A DNA stretch of 64,000 nucleotides from Beta vulgaris subsp. vulgaris (taxonomy: Eukaryota > Streptophyta > Magnoliopsida > Caryophyllales > Amaranthaceae): NCBI RefSeq assembly GCF_026745355.1, contig NC_079210.1, forward strand, positions 15,004,842-15,068,841, given 5' to 3'. Both the position numbers and the translations under genes were made by a program. A model generated the notes under the pieces. It had not been told where the DNA came from, ran no database searches, and was given only the letters and a program-made list of their open reading frames with translations. Positions within the stretch are counted from its first letter, which is position 1. Every line of letters starts with the position of its first letter. Shown one piece after another: positions 34,901-45,438 of the stretch.

Positions 34901-36309
34901 TCAAAATTGAGCTATTCAACAGCATGAAATGTTTTTTTTTACCATTTCTAAGGGGTTCGTGAGCTGAGAAGCTAAATTCATTGAAGTATGATTTTTCGCG
35001 TCCGTTTCTTGCTCAGCTTGGCCAAAAATCGTAATTTGCGCCTAACTCTTAGCTCGGACATCAGAATTGAGCGATTGAAAAGCCTGAAGTGTTTTTTCAT
35101 GTCTGATACCTTTTAGTGTTGGCCCAACATCATAATTTAGAACTAACTCCTATCTCGGACATCAGAATTGAGCGATTCTAAAGCCTGACATGTTTTTTTT
35201 TTGTATTTTTAAGGGGTTTGTGAGCTCAGAAGTTGAATTCGTTGAAGTCCGATTTTTCGTGTCTGTTTCATGCTCATCTTGACCCACCATCGTAATTTGG
35301 CCTAACTCCTATCTCGGACATCAGAATTGAGCGATTCCAAAGCCTGACATGCTGTTTTACCATTTCTAAGGGGTTCTAGAGCTCAGAAGCTGAATTCCTT
35401 GCAGCCCAATTTACGCGTCTGTGTCCTTCTCATCTTGACTCAAAATTGTAATTTGGGACTAACTCAAAATTCGCGTCTGTGTCCTTCTCATCTTGCTCAT
35501 CTTGGCCCAAAATCGTAATTTGGGCCTAACACAAATCCCGGATATAAGAATTGAGCGATTCCAAGGCCTGAATTGTTTTTTTACCATTTCAAAGGGGTTC
35601 GTGAGCTCAGAATCTGATTTCATTGAAGTCCAATTTTTCGGGTCTGTTTCCAGCTCTTCTTGGGCCAAAATCGTAGTTTGGGCCTGGATCCTAGCTCCGA
35701 TATCATAATTGAGCGATTCCAAAGCATGACATTTTTATTTTTTTTACTATTTCTATGGGGTTCGTGAGCTCAGAACCTGAATTCCTTGCAGTCAGATTTT
35801 TTGTGTCTGTTTACTACTCATCTGTGGGCCAAAATCGTAATTTGGGCCTAACTCCAAGCTCAGACATCAGAATTGAGCGATTGAAAAGCCTGAATTGGGT
35901 TTTTTTACCATTTCTAAGGGGTTCGTGAGCTCAGAAGCAGAAGTTGTTAAAGTCTGATTTTTCTTGTCTGTTTCACGCTCATGTTGGCCCAACATCGTAA
36001 TTTCGACCTAACTCCTCTCTCGAACATGAGAATTGAGGGATTCCAAAGGTTGACATGTTTTTTTTTTACCATTTCTAAGGGGTTCGTGAGCTCAGAAGCT
36101 GAATTCCTTGCAGCCCAATTTTTCGCGTCTGTGTCCTTCTCATCTTCGCTTAAAATTGTAATTTGGGAACTCCTAGCTCGAACCTCAAAATTGGGCGATT
36201 CAAAAGCCTGAAATATTTTTTTTACCATTTCGAAGGGGTTCGTGAGTTGAAGAGCTAAATTCGTTGAAGTGCGATTTTTCGCGTCCGTTTCATGCTCATC
36301 TTGGCCCAA
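31953..36309 (+). repeat. Satellite 11-monomer higher-order repeat, about 1.75 kb period
   Basis: Marker CCCGGATATAAGAATTGAGC appears at about 32030, 33780 and 35537. A 76-codon frame beginning MLAQHRNFDLTPLSNMRIEG starts at 32474, is matched at about 34220 and recurs at 35981. Spacing is 1746-1761 bases, i.e. 11 monomers of 159 bp. Two full copies and part of a third are present. The middle copy carries a patch with many small deletions (33420-34240). Confidence 0.85.
33420..34240 (+). other. Deletion-rich patch within the 11-monomer repeat
   Basis: Relative to both neighbouring copies this stretch lacks one to four bases at a dozen or so places: GATTTAAAGCGACATG, TGTGAGTCAGAAG, CGTGTTGTTGC, TTTTGACCAACATC, AAGCTGAATCCTTGC, CATCTTTATCAAAATT, GGCCAAACGTAG, ACTCTCTGTGG and CTCAGACAGAAG. 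The changes are almost all losses and are confined to about 0.8 kb. This looks like poor long-read consensus and not natural divergence. Confidence 0.7.
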
Positions 36310-37377
36310 AATCGTAATTTGGGCCTAACTCTTAGCTCGGACATCAGAATTGAGCGATTCAAAAGCCTGAATTGTTTTTTTACCATTTCTAGGGGTTCGT
36401 GAGCTCCGAATCTGAATCTGTTGAAGTCTGATTTTTCGTGTCTGTTTCCTACTTATCTTGGCCCAACATCGTAATTTGGGCCTAACTCCTATCTCGGACA
36501 TTAGAATTCAGGGGATTCTAAAGCCTGACATGTTTTTATTCCCATTTCTAAGGGGTTCGTGAGCTTAGAATCTAATTCGTTGATGTCTTACTTTTCGTGT
36601 CTGCATCCTGCTCATCTTGGCCCAACATCGTAATTATGGCCTAAATCCTATCGCGGACATCAGAATTGAGCGATTCTAAAGCTTAACATGTTTTTTTCCC
36701 ATTTCTAAGGGGTTTGTGAGCTTAGAAACAGAATTCCTTGCAGTCGGATTTTTTGCGTCTGTTTACAGGTCATCTGTGCCCAAAATCGTAATTTGGACCA
36801 AACTACTAGCTCTGACATCAGAATTGAACGATTCCAAAGATTGACATGATTTTTTATCAATTGTAAGGGGTTCGTGAGCTCAGATGTTGAATTCATTGAA
36901 GTCCAATTTTTCGCGTCTATTTCTTGCTCACATGGAATTAGAATCTTAATATGGGCCTAACTTCAAGCTCGGACATCAGAATTGAGCGATTCCAAAGCCT
37001 GACATGTTTTGTTTTAAAATTTATAAGGGGTTCGTGAGCTCAAAAGCTGAATTCCTTGCAGCCTAATTTTTTGCGTCAGTGTCCTTCTCATTAGAGCCCA
37101 AAATCGTAATTTGGGCCTAACTACTAGCTCACTCATCAGAATTGAGAGATTCAAAAGCCTCAATTATTTTTTTTGTTATTTTTAAGGGGTTCGTGAGGTC
37201 AGAAGCTGAATTTGTTGAAGTTCAATTTTTCGCGTCCGTTTCTTGCTCATCTTGGCCCAAAATCGTGAGTTGGGCCTAACTCCTAGCTCGGACATCATAA
37301 TTGAGCGATTCCAAAGCCTGTATTGTTTTTTTACCATTTCTAAGGGATTCGTGAGCTCATAATCTGAAGTCGTTGAA

Positions 37378-40272
37378 GTCCAATTTTTTGGGTCTTTTTC
37401 CAGCTCTTCATGGGCCGAAATCGTAATTTGGGCCTAGATCCTAGCTCGGACATCATAATTGAGCGATTCCAAAGCAGGACATATTTTTTTTTTAACATTT
37501 CTAAGGGGTTCGTGAGCTCAGAACCTAAATTCCTTGCAGTCAGATTTTTGTGTCTGTTCACTACTCATCTGTGGCCAAAATCATAATTTGGGCCTAACTC
37601 CATGCTCGGACATCAGAATTGAGTGATTCAAAACCATTTCTAAGGGGTTTGTGAGCTCGGAAGCTGAATTTATTGAAGTCCGATTTTTCGTGTCTCTTTC
37701 TTGCTCATCTTGGCCCAACATCGTAATTATGGCGTAACTCCTATCTCAAACATCAAAATTGAGCGATTCCAAAGCCTGACATGTTTTTTTCCCATTTCCA
37801 AGAGGTTCGTGAGCTCCGAATCTGAATCTGTTAAAGTCCGATTTTTCATGTCTGTTTCCTACTTATCTTGGCCCAACATCGTAATTTGGGCCTAACTCCT
37901 ATCTCGGACATTAGAATTGAGGGGATTCTAAAGCCTGACATGTTTTTTTTCCCATTTCTAAGGGGTTCGTGAGCTTAGAATCTGAATTCGTTGAAGTCTG
38001 ACTTTTCGTGTCTGTTTCCTGCTCATCTTGGTCCAACATCGTAATTATGGCCTAACTCCTATCTTAGACATCAGAATTGAGCGATTCCAAAGCCTGACAT
38101 GTTTTTTTCCAATTTCTAAGGGGTTCGTGAGCTCAGAAGCTGAATGATGCAGTCGGATTTTTTGCGTCTGTTTACAGCTCATCTGTGCCCAAAATCGTAA
38201 TTTGGGCCAAACTCCTAGCTTTGACATCAGAATTGAACGATTCCAAAGATTGACATAATTTTTTATCAATTGTAAGGGGTTCGTGAGCTCAGATGTTGAA
38301 TTCATTGAAGTCCGATTTTTCGCGTCTATTTCTTGCTCACATGGAACTAGAATCGTAATTTGGGCCTAACTTCAAGCTCAGACATCAGAATTGAGAGATT
38401 CAAAAGCCTGCATTATTTTTTTTACAATTTTTAAGTGGTTCGTGAGGTGAGAAGCTGAATTTGTTGAATTCCGATTTTTCGCGTCTGTTTCTTGCAAATC
38501 TTGGCCCAAAATCGTAATTTGGGCCTAACTCCTAGCTCGGACATCATAATTGAATGATTCCAAAGCCTGACAAGTTTTTTTACCATTTCTAAGGGGTTCG
38601 TGAGTTCAGAACACGAATTCCTTGCAGTCAGATTTTTTGTGTCTCTTTACTACTCATCTATTCCCAAAATCGTACTTTATACTCTAACTACGGACTTCAG
38701 AATTGAGCGATTCAAAAGCCTGAATTAGTTTTTTACCATTTCTAAGGTGTTCGTGAGCTCAGAAGCTGAATTCGTTGCAGTTCGATTTTTCGTGTCTGTT
38801 TCATGCTCATCTTGGCCCAAAGGCTAAAATGTTTTTTTTACCATTTCTTAGGGGGTTGTGTGCTCAGAAGCTGAATTCCTTGAAGCCCAATTTTTCGCGT
38901 TTGTGTCCTTCTCATCTTGGCTGAAAATTGTAATTTTGGACTAACTCCTAGCTCGGACCTAAAAATTGAATGATTCAAAAGCTTGAATTTTTTTTTTACC
39001 ATTTCTAAGGGGTTCGCGAGCTGAGAAGATAAATTCGTTGAAGTCTGATTTTTCGCGTCCGTTGCTTGCTCATCTTGGCCCAAAATCGTAATTTGGGTCT
39101 AACTCTTAGCTCGGACATCAGAATTGAGCAATTCAAAAGCCTGAATTGTTTTTTTACCATTTCAAAGGGATCATGAGCACAGAATCTGAATTCGTTGAAG
39201 TTCAATTTTTCGTGTCTGTTTCCTGCTCATCTTGGCCCAAAATCGTAATTTGGGCCTATCTACTAGCTCGGACATTATAATTGAGCGATTCAAAAGCCTG
39301 ACATGTTTTTTTTTAAATTTCTAAGGGGTTGGTGTGCTTAGAACCTGAATTCATTGAAGTCAGATTTTTTGTGTCTGTTTACTACTCATCTATGACCAAA
39401 ATCGTAATTTTGGCCTAACTTCTAGCTCAAACAGTAGAATTGAGAGATTCAAAAGCCTAATTTTTTTTTTTACAATTTCAAAGGGGTTCGTGAGCTCAGA
39501 ATCTGAATTTGTTGAAGTCCGATTTTCGTGTCCGTTGCTTGCTCATCTTGGCCCAAAATCGTAATTTGAGCCTAACTCCTAGCTCGGACATCATAATTGA
39601 GCGATTCCGAAGCCTTACATGTTTTTTTTACCATTTCTAAGGGGTTCGTGAGCTGAGAACATGAATTCCTTGCAGTCAGATTTTTTGTGTCTTTTTACTA
39701 CTCATCTATGTTCAAAATAGTAATTTGGGCCTAACTCCTATCTCGGACTTCAGAATTAAGCGATTTAAAAGCCTGAATTAGTTTTTACCATTTCTAAGGG
39801 ATCGTGAGCTCATAAGCTGAATTTGTTGAAGTCCGATTTTTCGTGTCTGTTTCATGCTCATCTTGGCTTAACATCGTAATTTCGACCTAACTCCTATCTC
39901 GGACATCAGAATTGAGCGATTCCAAAGGCTGACATGTTTTTGTACCATTTCTAAGGGGTTCGTGAGCTCAGAAGTTGAATTCCTAGCAGCTCAATTTTTC
40001 GCGTCTGTGTTCTTCTCATCTTAGCTCAAAATTGTAATTTGGGGCTAACTCCTAGCTCGGACCTCAAAATTGAGCTATTCAAAAGCCTGAAATGTTTTTT
40101 TTTTTTTACCATTTCTAAGGGATTCGTGAGCTGAGAAGCTAAATTTGATGAAGTTCGATTTTTCGCGTCCATTTCTTGCTCATCTTGGCACAACTTCGTA
40201 ATGTGGGCCTAACTCTTAGCTCGGACATCAGAATTGAGCGATTCCAAAGCCTGAATTGTTTTTTTACCATTT
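37378..40272 (+). repeat. Satellite higher-order segment D (left of the CACTA element)
   Basis: From the monomer reading GTCCAATTTTTTGGGTC at 37378 the succession of monomer variants matches that from 49399 to about 52700 (offset about 12.02 kb, rising to 12.2 kb where one monomer is missing near 38360). Shared rare features include GTGGCCAAAATC, CTTAGGGGGTTGTG-type variants and CTAGCAGC. The CACTA element interrupts the array exactly where the next D unit begins. Confidence 0.65.
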
Positions 40273-40600
40273 CAATAGTAGAAAAAGCATGATTTGCGTC
40301 CCCGTATTTGCGTCGCATAGACACGGAAGTGACGCAAAACAACTATTTGTGTCGCATGACAAACAGAGTATGCCGCAAAACATCAAAAACAATACCAGGA
40401 CACGCCAATTATGCGTCGCGTGGTACATTTGTGCGACGCATGTTAGGGTTTTGCGTCGCATGGTACGAATGTGCGACGCAAATTATGTGAGTTTGGGAAG
40501 CCTAGTGAGACTAATGTGCGTCGCACCAGTGGAAGGGCGCGACACACATTAGTCATCTGCATCGCATGTTCAGCCCATGCGACGCACATTGGGCTTCAAA
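40273..40600. repeat. Left terminal inverted repeat and subterminal repeats of the CACTA element
   Basis: After the terminal CAATAGTAGAAAAAGC come about a dozen copies of TGCGTCGCA or its reverse TGCGACGCA, often as facing pairs about 20 bases apart (40411/40431, 40451/40472, 40517/40538, 40558/40577). In En/Spm-type elements such subterminal motifs bind the element's own accessory protein. Each motif has two CpG sites. Short Cys/Arg/Ala frames over this stretch are artefacts of the repeats. Confidence 0.88.
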
Positions 40601-42031
40601 AATAATAATTTGGCCCAGCGAAAAACCTCCAACGTTATTCTAATTTAATTTGGAGCCCTAAGTTACATGCGAAAGACCTCTCTGTTCACTCCACTTGCTA
40701 AACACCAACAACGACATTATTCGTCGGCGGTGACATTACTCCGGTCTCTCTCGCCGGCGCTCCATCACCCTCGCTGACGACTTTCTTTTTCTAATTCTCG
40801 CCGGCGACATTACTTGTTGGACTTTGCCCCACTTCTTTTGTCGCCATTATTCGTCTGCATTTCTTTTGTCGCCCTTCTCCGGCGAACTCAGCATCTTCGC
40901 CCCACTTCTCCGGCGAACTTACACTCGGTGCGTGCATGCCCTGCCACTTCTCCGGTGAACTCACCAAACTTCCTCTCTCTCTTCTCGGTGCGTGCGCAAT
41001 AAATTTCGGTCACTCTCTTCTCTGCCCTGCCACTTCGTCGGGTCCTACACCTTCGTGCCGCCGCCGCTATGGACTGAGTTGCTGCCGTCGGTCTCGCCGC
41101 CGACAATGTATGTAATTCTTGATTTTTTTATTATTATTAATGTATATTAATAATGCATTTCAAGTTATTTTAAGTTTTTTAGGGGTTGCTTTGAATAATC
41201 TTAGTTCTAATGAATTTGAATTTGTATAGTTTAATTTGTGTAGTATGTAGTTTCTTGAATACTCAATTTAGAATTGTGTGTTTCGATTATGAGTTGGAAT
41301 TCTTGAATTTGAAACTTATGTCATTCCTTTACATTGTATTCCAGTTGCCACCTTAGTCCTCGTGGGTTTGCCGGTTCTCTAAGCTCGTGCACTTGTGCTC
41401 GTCTTCGCTGCTCCTTGAGAGCAGAGGTATGTATTATAGCTTTTGTTATTTTTTTATTTATGTTAATGTAACCATTAGTTTGGATTTAGGAATGTATATA
41501 TGTGAATTGTTTGCTTATTATGTGATTGGGAAAATATATGTTGAATCATAACCAAACCTATATGGACATACCTTAATGGGGTGGAGGGGGAAATCTAAGG
41601 AATGGATTGGTTTGTGTTGTTTTATTGCAATGTGCATCATTTGCCTAGATACCCGTTCGAGGCTTACTCATTAGGAGTAAGTCTTGAATAGTCCCCGGTT
41701 TGGGACTGTCTTTGAGTTTCTTATCTCACTTAGGATGTGAATGAATGTTTGGTTTTTGATTCTCAGAAAGATCCGGCTCATTTCCCTAAGCGTTCTCTGG
41801 GTACATATGTTGATAGTTTAACTACTATCTTCATCGTGTACTTGGAGAACTGTAGGGAAGTGTTGCCGGATTTTTCTTATAATTGAAAACCAAATGTTCA
41901 TTCACTAGTGAGATGAGAAACTCAAGGATGGGTTAGGTTGGAGTGATAAGGACCCAAATGGTCATGACTGCATTTGATAAACTACTTTGAATGATGTGAT
42001 CGATTGTATTCTTGTTTGGTTTCTCTAGTGT
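40601..42031 (+). other. 5' leader of the CACTA transposase gene with two probable introns
   Basis: There is no convincing coding sequence. 40640-41105 is C/T- and CCGCCG-rich and looks like an untranslated first exon. A donor-like GTATGTA at 41108 and acceptor ATTCCAG ending at 41344 suggest intron 1. A donor at 41427 (CAGAG/GTATGT) and acceptor TTTCTCTAG ending at 42028 suggest intron 2, about 600 bp, which contains the foldback described separately. A 62-codon frame at 40814-41002 has no recognisable features and I do not call it. Confidence 0.5.
41710..41927 (+). other. Long imperfect foldback in the 5' intron of the transposase gene; candidate small-RNA hairpin
   Basis: Arms of about 105 bases (about 41710-41818 and 41823-41927) pair with almost no loop. 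The left arm has GAGTTTCTTATCTCACT, GTGAATGAATGTTTGG, GATCCGG, TTCCCTA, GTTCTC, GTACA and GATAGT in order. The reverse complement of the right arm has GAGTTTCTCATCTCACT, GTGAATGAACATTTGG, AATCCGG, TTCCCTA, GTTCTC, GTACA and GATAGT. Several mismatches would be G:U in RNA. Two small hairpins lie just upstream (41663-41681 and 41690-41707). Length and shape fit a plant microRNA or hairpin-siRNA precursor, but no expression evidence exists here. A decayed foldback transposon is the alternative. Confidence 0.6.
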
Positions 42032-45000
42032 ATGAATATGGATCGAAACTGGATGTATGGTAATCGAATTTCGACAACATTTTTACAAGGGGTTAATGAA
42101 TTTATCAGAGTTGCGTTAGAACATCAATCGGAGAATGGGTCAAAGTTAGTCTTGTGTCCTTGTTGTGATTGCAATAACTCAAGGGGGTATCGTGATATGG
42201 ATAAATTAAAGATCATTTGATTCGTCGTGGGTTTAAGAGTAACTATACTAGGTGGACATGGCATGGAGAGTTTTATGATGTGGGTATGAGCTCCACTAGC
42301 TTGTGTGATGATTTGCATGTTGATGAGGTTGAGGTTGAGATTGAAGGAGATGGTGATAATGAGAATGATAGGGTAGATGATGAAAATGACATGGTAGATG
42401 ATGAATATGATAGAGTAGATGAGATGTTGCACAATTTGGAGGATGAAAGAACCGATCGTCCGCATATGTATGATAGTATTTTAAGTGCAGCGGAAAAACC
42501 TATGTATCCGGGGTGAGAATTTCACTAAACTTTCTGGAATCCTACATTGTTCAATATGAAATCGAAGCATAGTTGGACAGATAAAAGTCTAAGTGAGTTG
42601 TTCACTTTTTTACAAGAATTGCTACCTGAAGGGAATGAAATGCCCAACTCTACCTACGAGGCAAAGAAATTGTTGTGTCCATTAGGTATGGAATATGAGA
42701 AGATACATGCATGTCAAAATGATTGTGTGTTGTATCGAAACGAGTACCAGGATTTGCGTGAGTGTCCTAGGTGTGGAAAGTCTCGATACAAGCAAAAAGA
42801 ATAATATGATGAGGGATGAGAAAGAAAGAAACTCCGGCGAAAGTTCTTTGGTATCTACCAATCATTCCGAGATTTAGGCGTTTATTTTCGGATGAAAATA
42901 ATGCTAGATTACTAAGATGGCATGCGGACGAGAGGAAGAAAGATGGGATGCTTAGACATCCGGCCGATTCTCCGCAATGGAGAAATATCGACCGAAAGTT
43001 TCCCGTTTTGGTAAAGAACCTCGAAATCTTAGGCTTGGACTTTGTACAGATGGGATGAACCCATTTGGCACACTAGGTACCCAACATAGCACTTGGCCGG
43101 TTCTACTGACAATTTATAATCTCCCTCCCTGGTTATGTATGAAGCGTAAATTTATTATGCTATCGCTTCTTATTTCGGTTCCGAAGCAACCCGGAAACGA
43201 TATAGATGTGTATCTTGACCGCTTCTTCAAGATCTGAAATTGTTGTGGGATGAAGGTGTTTCCATGTTCGATGCGTATGCGAAAACTGACTTCACATTGC
43301 GTGCCATGATATTTTGCACGATTAATGATTTCCCGGCTTATGGGAATTTGTCAGGGTATACGGTTAAAGGAGCAAAGGCATGCCCTATTTGTGATGAGAA
43401 TATGATTGATAAGCGGTTACATCATTGTGGAAGAATGTGTACCTGCATTATCGTACATGGCTTCCTTTAGATCATCCATTCCGTAGGAAGAAAAATTGTT
43501 CAACGGAAAAGTGGAGATGAGAGAAGCCCCTGTACCTTTACGTGGAAAAGAGGTTTCTAATAGGGTAAAGGATATTGAAACAATTTTTGGCAAGCCCTTC
43601 AAAAGTGTCTCAAAGAACTTATACAAGAAAAGATCTAAGTTTTGGGACCTTCCGTATTGGGAATGTTTGGAAGTCAGACATTGTCTTGATTTAATGCACA
43701 TTGAGAAAAATGTTTGTGATGCCATTGTCGGACATTGTTGAATATGCCCGGGAAGACAAAGGATGGAGTTAAAGCTAGGAAAGACATGGCTGAATGGGCA
43801 GACCGAACTAGCACCTCAGGAGCGGGGACAACGCTATTATCTTCCACCAGCTTGCTACACTTTGTCTAAGAAGGAGAAAACTAGTTTTTGTGAGTCCCTG
43901 CATAGGTTAAAGGTTCCTGCTGGATACTCGTCAAATTTCCGAAACCTTGTTTCACTGAAGGACTTGAAACTTGTTGGTTTGAAATCTCATGATTGTCATA
44001 TCTTGATGCAGCATATATTACCTGTTGCAATACGAGGAATTTTGCCTTCCCAAGTAAGATATACAATCACAAAATTGTGTTTCTTCTTCAGAACTATCTC
44101 TAACAAGGTGATTGATCCTAACATTCTAGATAACTTGCAAGCCGATGTAATAGAGACGATGTGCCGATTTGAAATGTACTTTCCACCATCATTCTTTGAC
44201 ATCATGCCTCATTTGATAATCCATCTTGTCAGAGAAATTAAACTTTGTGGGCCCGTTTGTATGAGGTATATGTGGCCTTTTGAAAGACATATGGGTACTC
44301 TGAAGGGTAAAGTGATGAATCCAGCTAGACCAGAAGCAAGTATTGTGCAAAGAACAGTTGCTGAGGAAGTATCTGAATATGCAAGTCAGTATTTAGCACG
44401 TGCACAAGCAATTGGTTTGCCAAAATCTAGACATGAAGGAAGGCTTGAAGGTTGTGGTACCATTGGGAGAAAAAGATTGTGTCTTGATGGAGAGTTGAAA
44501 AGAAAAGCAGAATTGATTGTGTTACAAAATCTGAAACAAGTTCATCCTTACTTAGATGAGCACATGACTGTGCTTAGTGTTCAGTATCCATTGTTTAATG
44601 AACGTGACTTGATGATTGAGCATAATCGGACGTTCGTGTATTGGTTTAAAGAACGAGTTATGAACCAATTATCTGATACTCCTAACGATGTATCGGATAT
44701 ATTGAAATGGTTGGCATATGGGTCAAAGACGCAAGTTCTTTCCTATGAGGGGTATGACATCAATGGTTATACATTTTATACTAAACGGCAAGATGACAAA
44801 TCCACGATGCAAAACAGTGGTGTTACGATGGGGGCTTTGTCATCAGAGTATAAAAGTAAAACAGATAGAACGATTGTTGAGACAATGAAGTCTTACTATG
44901 GGTTCATTGAAGAGATATTAGAACTTGACTATGTTGACTTCAAGATTCCGCTGTTCCAATGCAAGTGGGTTGATATTCGTCGTGGTGTGAAGAAAGATGA

Positions 45001-45306
45001 ACATGAATTTTTTACATTAGTCAATTTCAGCGGTTAGGACATCATGAAGATAACTTAATATTGGCATCACAAGCAAAACAAGTATTCTACATGGTTGACC
45101 CTGCCGATTCAAAATGGTTTGTTGTCATGGAAGGAAAAAGGAGAATACTTGGAATTGATGATGTACACGATGAAGAAGATTACGATGCACAATTCAATGA
45201 AGTCATTGCTTCGTCAGTAGTCATTCCAAGTACATTAGGGGAAGATCTAGACACAAATTACATTCGCGAGACCACAATGAGGGATTTTACGTTGGCAAAG
45301 AAATAG
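42032..45306 (+). pseudogene. CACTA transposase (TNPD-like: Transpos_assoc, Transposase_21, DUF4218, DUF4216)
   Basis: The ATG at 42032 follows a splice-acceptor-like CTCTAG. Modules in order: MDRNWMY...FIRVALEHQ...LCPCCDCNN (transposase-associated domain, 42032-42270); an acidic stretch (42290-42440); FTFLQELLPEGNEMPNS...CPRCGKSRY and HPADSPQWRNID, then LGLCTDGMNPFG with the first catalytic Asp, then QPGNDIDVYLDRFF, then YTVKGAKACPICDE (Transposase_21, 42547-43740). Next come KSHDCHILMQHILPVAIRG, MPHLIIHLVREIKLCGPVCM and MWPFERHMGTLKGKV (DUF4218, 43763-44400), and FYTKRQDDKSTMQNSGVTMG through CKWVDI (DUF4216, 44750-45040), with a tail to 45306. It catalyses cut-and-paste transposition in intact relatives. 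About eight frame changes interrupt it, mostly single-base indels; 43763-45037 is one clean 424-codon frame. Confidence 0.9.
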
Positions 45307-45438
45307 CTGATTAATAGGTAAATTATGTAATATTCACAACTACTAATGTTTATAATCTTTATTATTTATTTTGTGTTTTGCATGTTCAAATAATTGTGTA
45401 TTAATTTATTGATTAATCTAACATGTACATGGTTTCAG

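Larger units (their letters stand above)
8661..40272 (+). repeat. 159-bp satellite DNA array, first block (about 199 monomers)
   Basis: The block is head-to-tail copies of one monomer. Measured spacing between equivalent points is about 158-159 bp (9001, 9160, 9318). Each monomer has, in order: a CCCAAAATCGTAATTTGGG-type box; AACTCCTAGCTCGGACATCA; GAATTGAGCGATTC; a run of 6-12 T; ACCATTTCTAAGGGGTTCGT; GAGCTCAGAAGCTGAATTC; and GATTTTTCGTGTCTGTTTC. Most copies carry a SacI (GAGCTC) and an EcoRI (GAATTC) site. All copies have the same orientation. Some copies are internally deleted (for example 13690-13710, 16895-16925, 17030, 37630, 38818). The many 60-120 codon frames inside are by-products of the repeat. 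No other gene is seen. Confidence 0.97.

Noticed and set aside
9576..40342. Dozens of 60-120 codon frames on both strands within the satellite, with similar proteins
   Set aside because: They recur with the monomer period, occur on both strands of the same DNA, and start or stop according to small monomer differences. No start context, domain or codon signature supports a gene.
40139..40342. Frame running from satellite into the CACTA left end
   Set aside because: It crosses the insertion boundary, so it is an accidental fusion.
42124..42465. Antisense Ile/Asn-rich 113-codon frame
   Set aside because: It is the complement of the acidic stretch of the transposase gene and has no features of its own.
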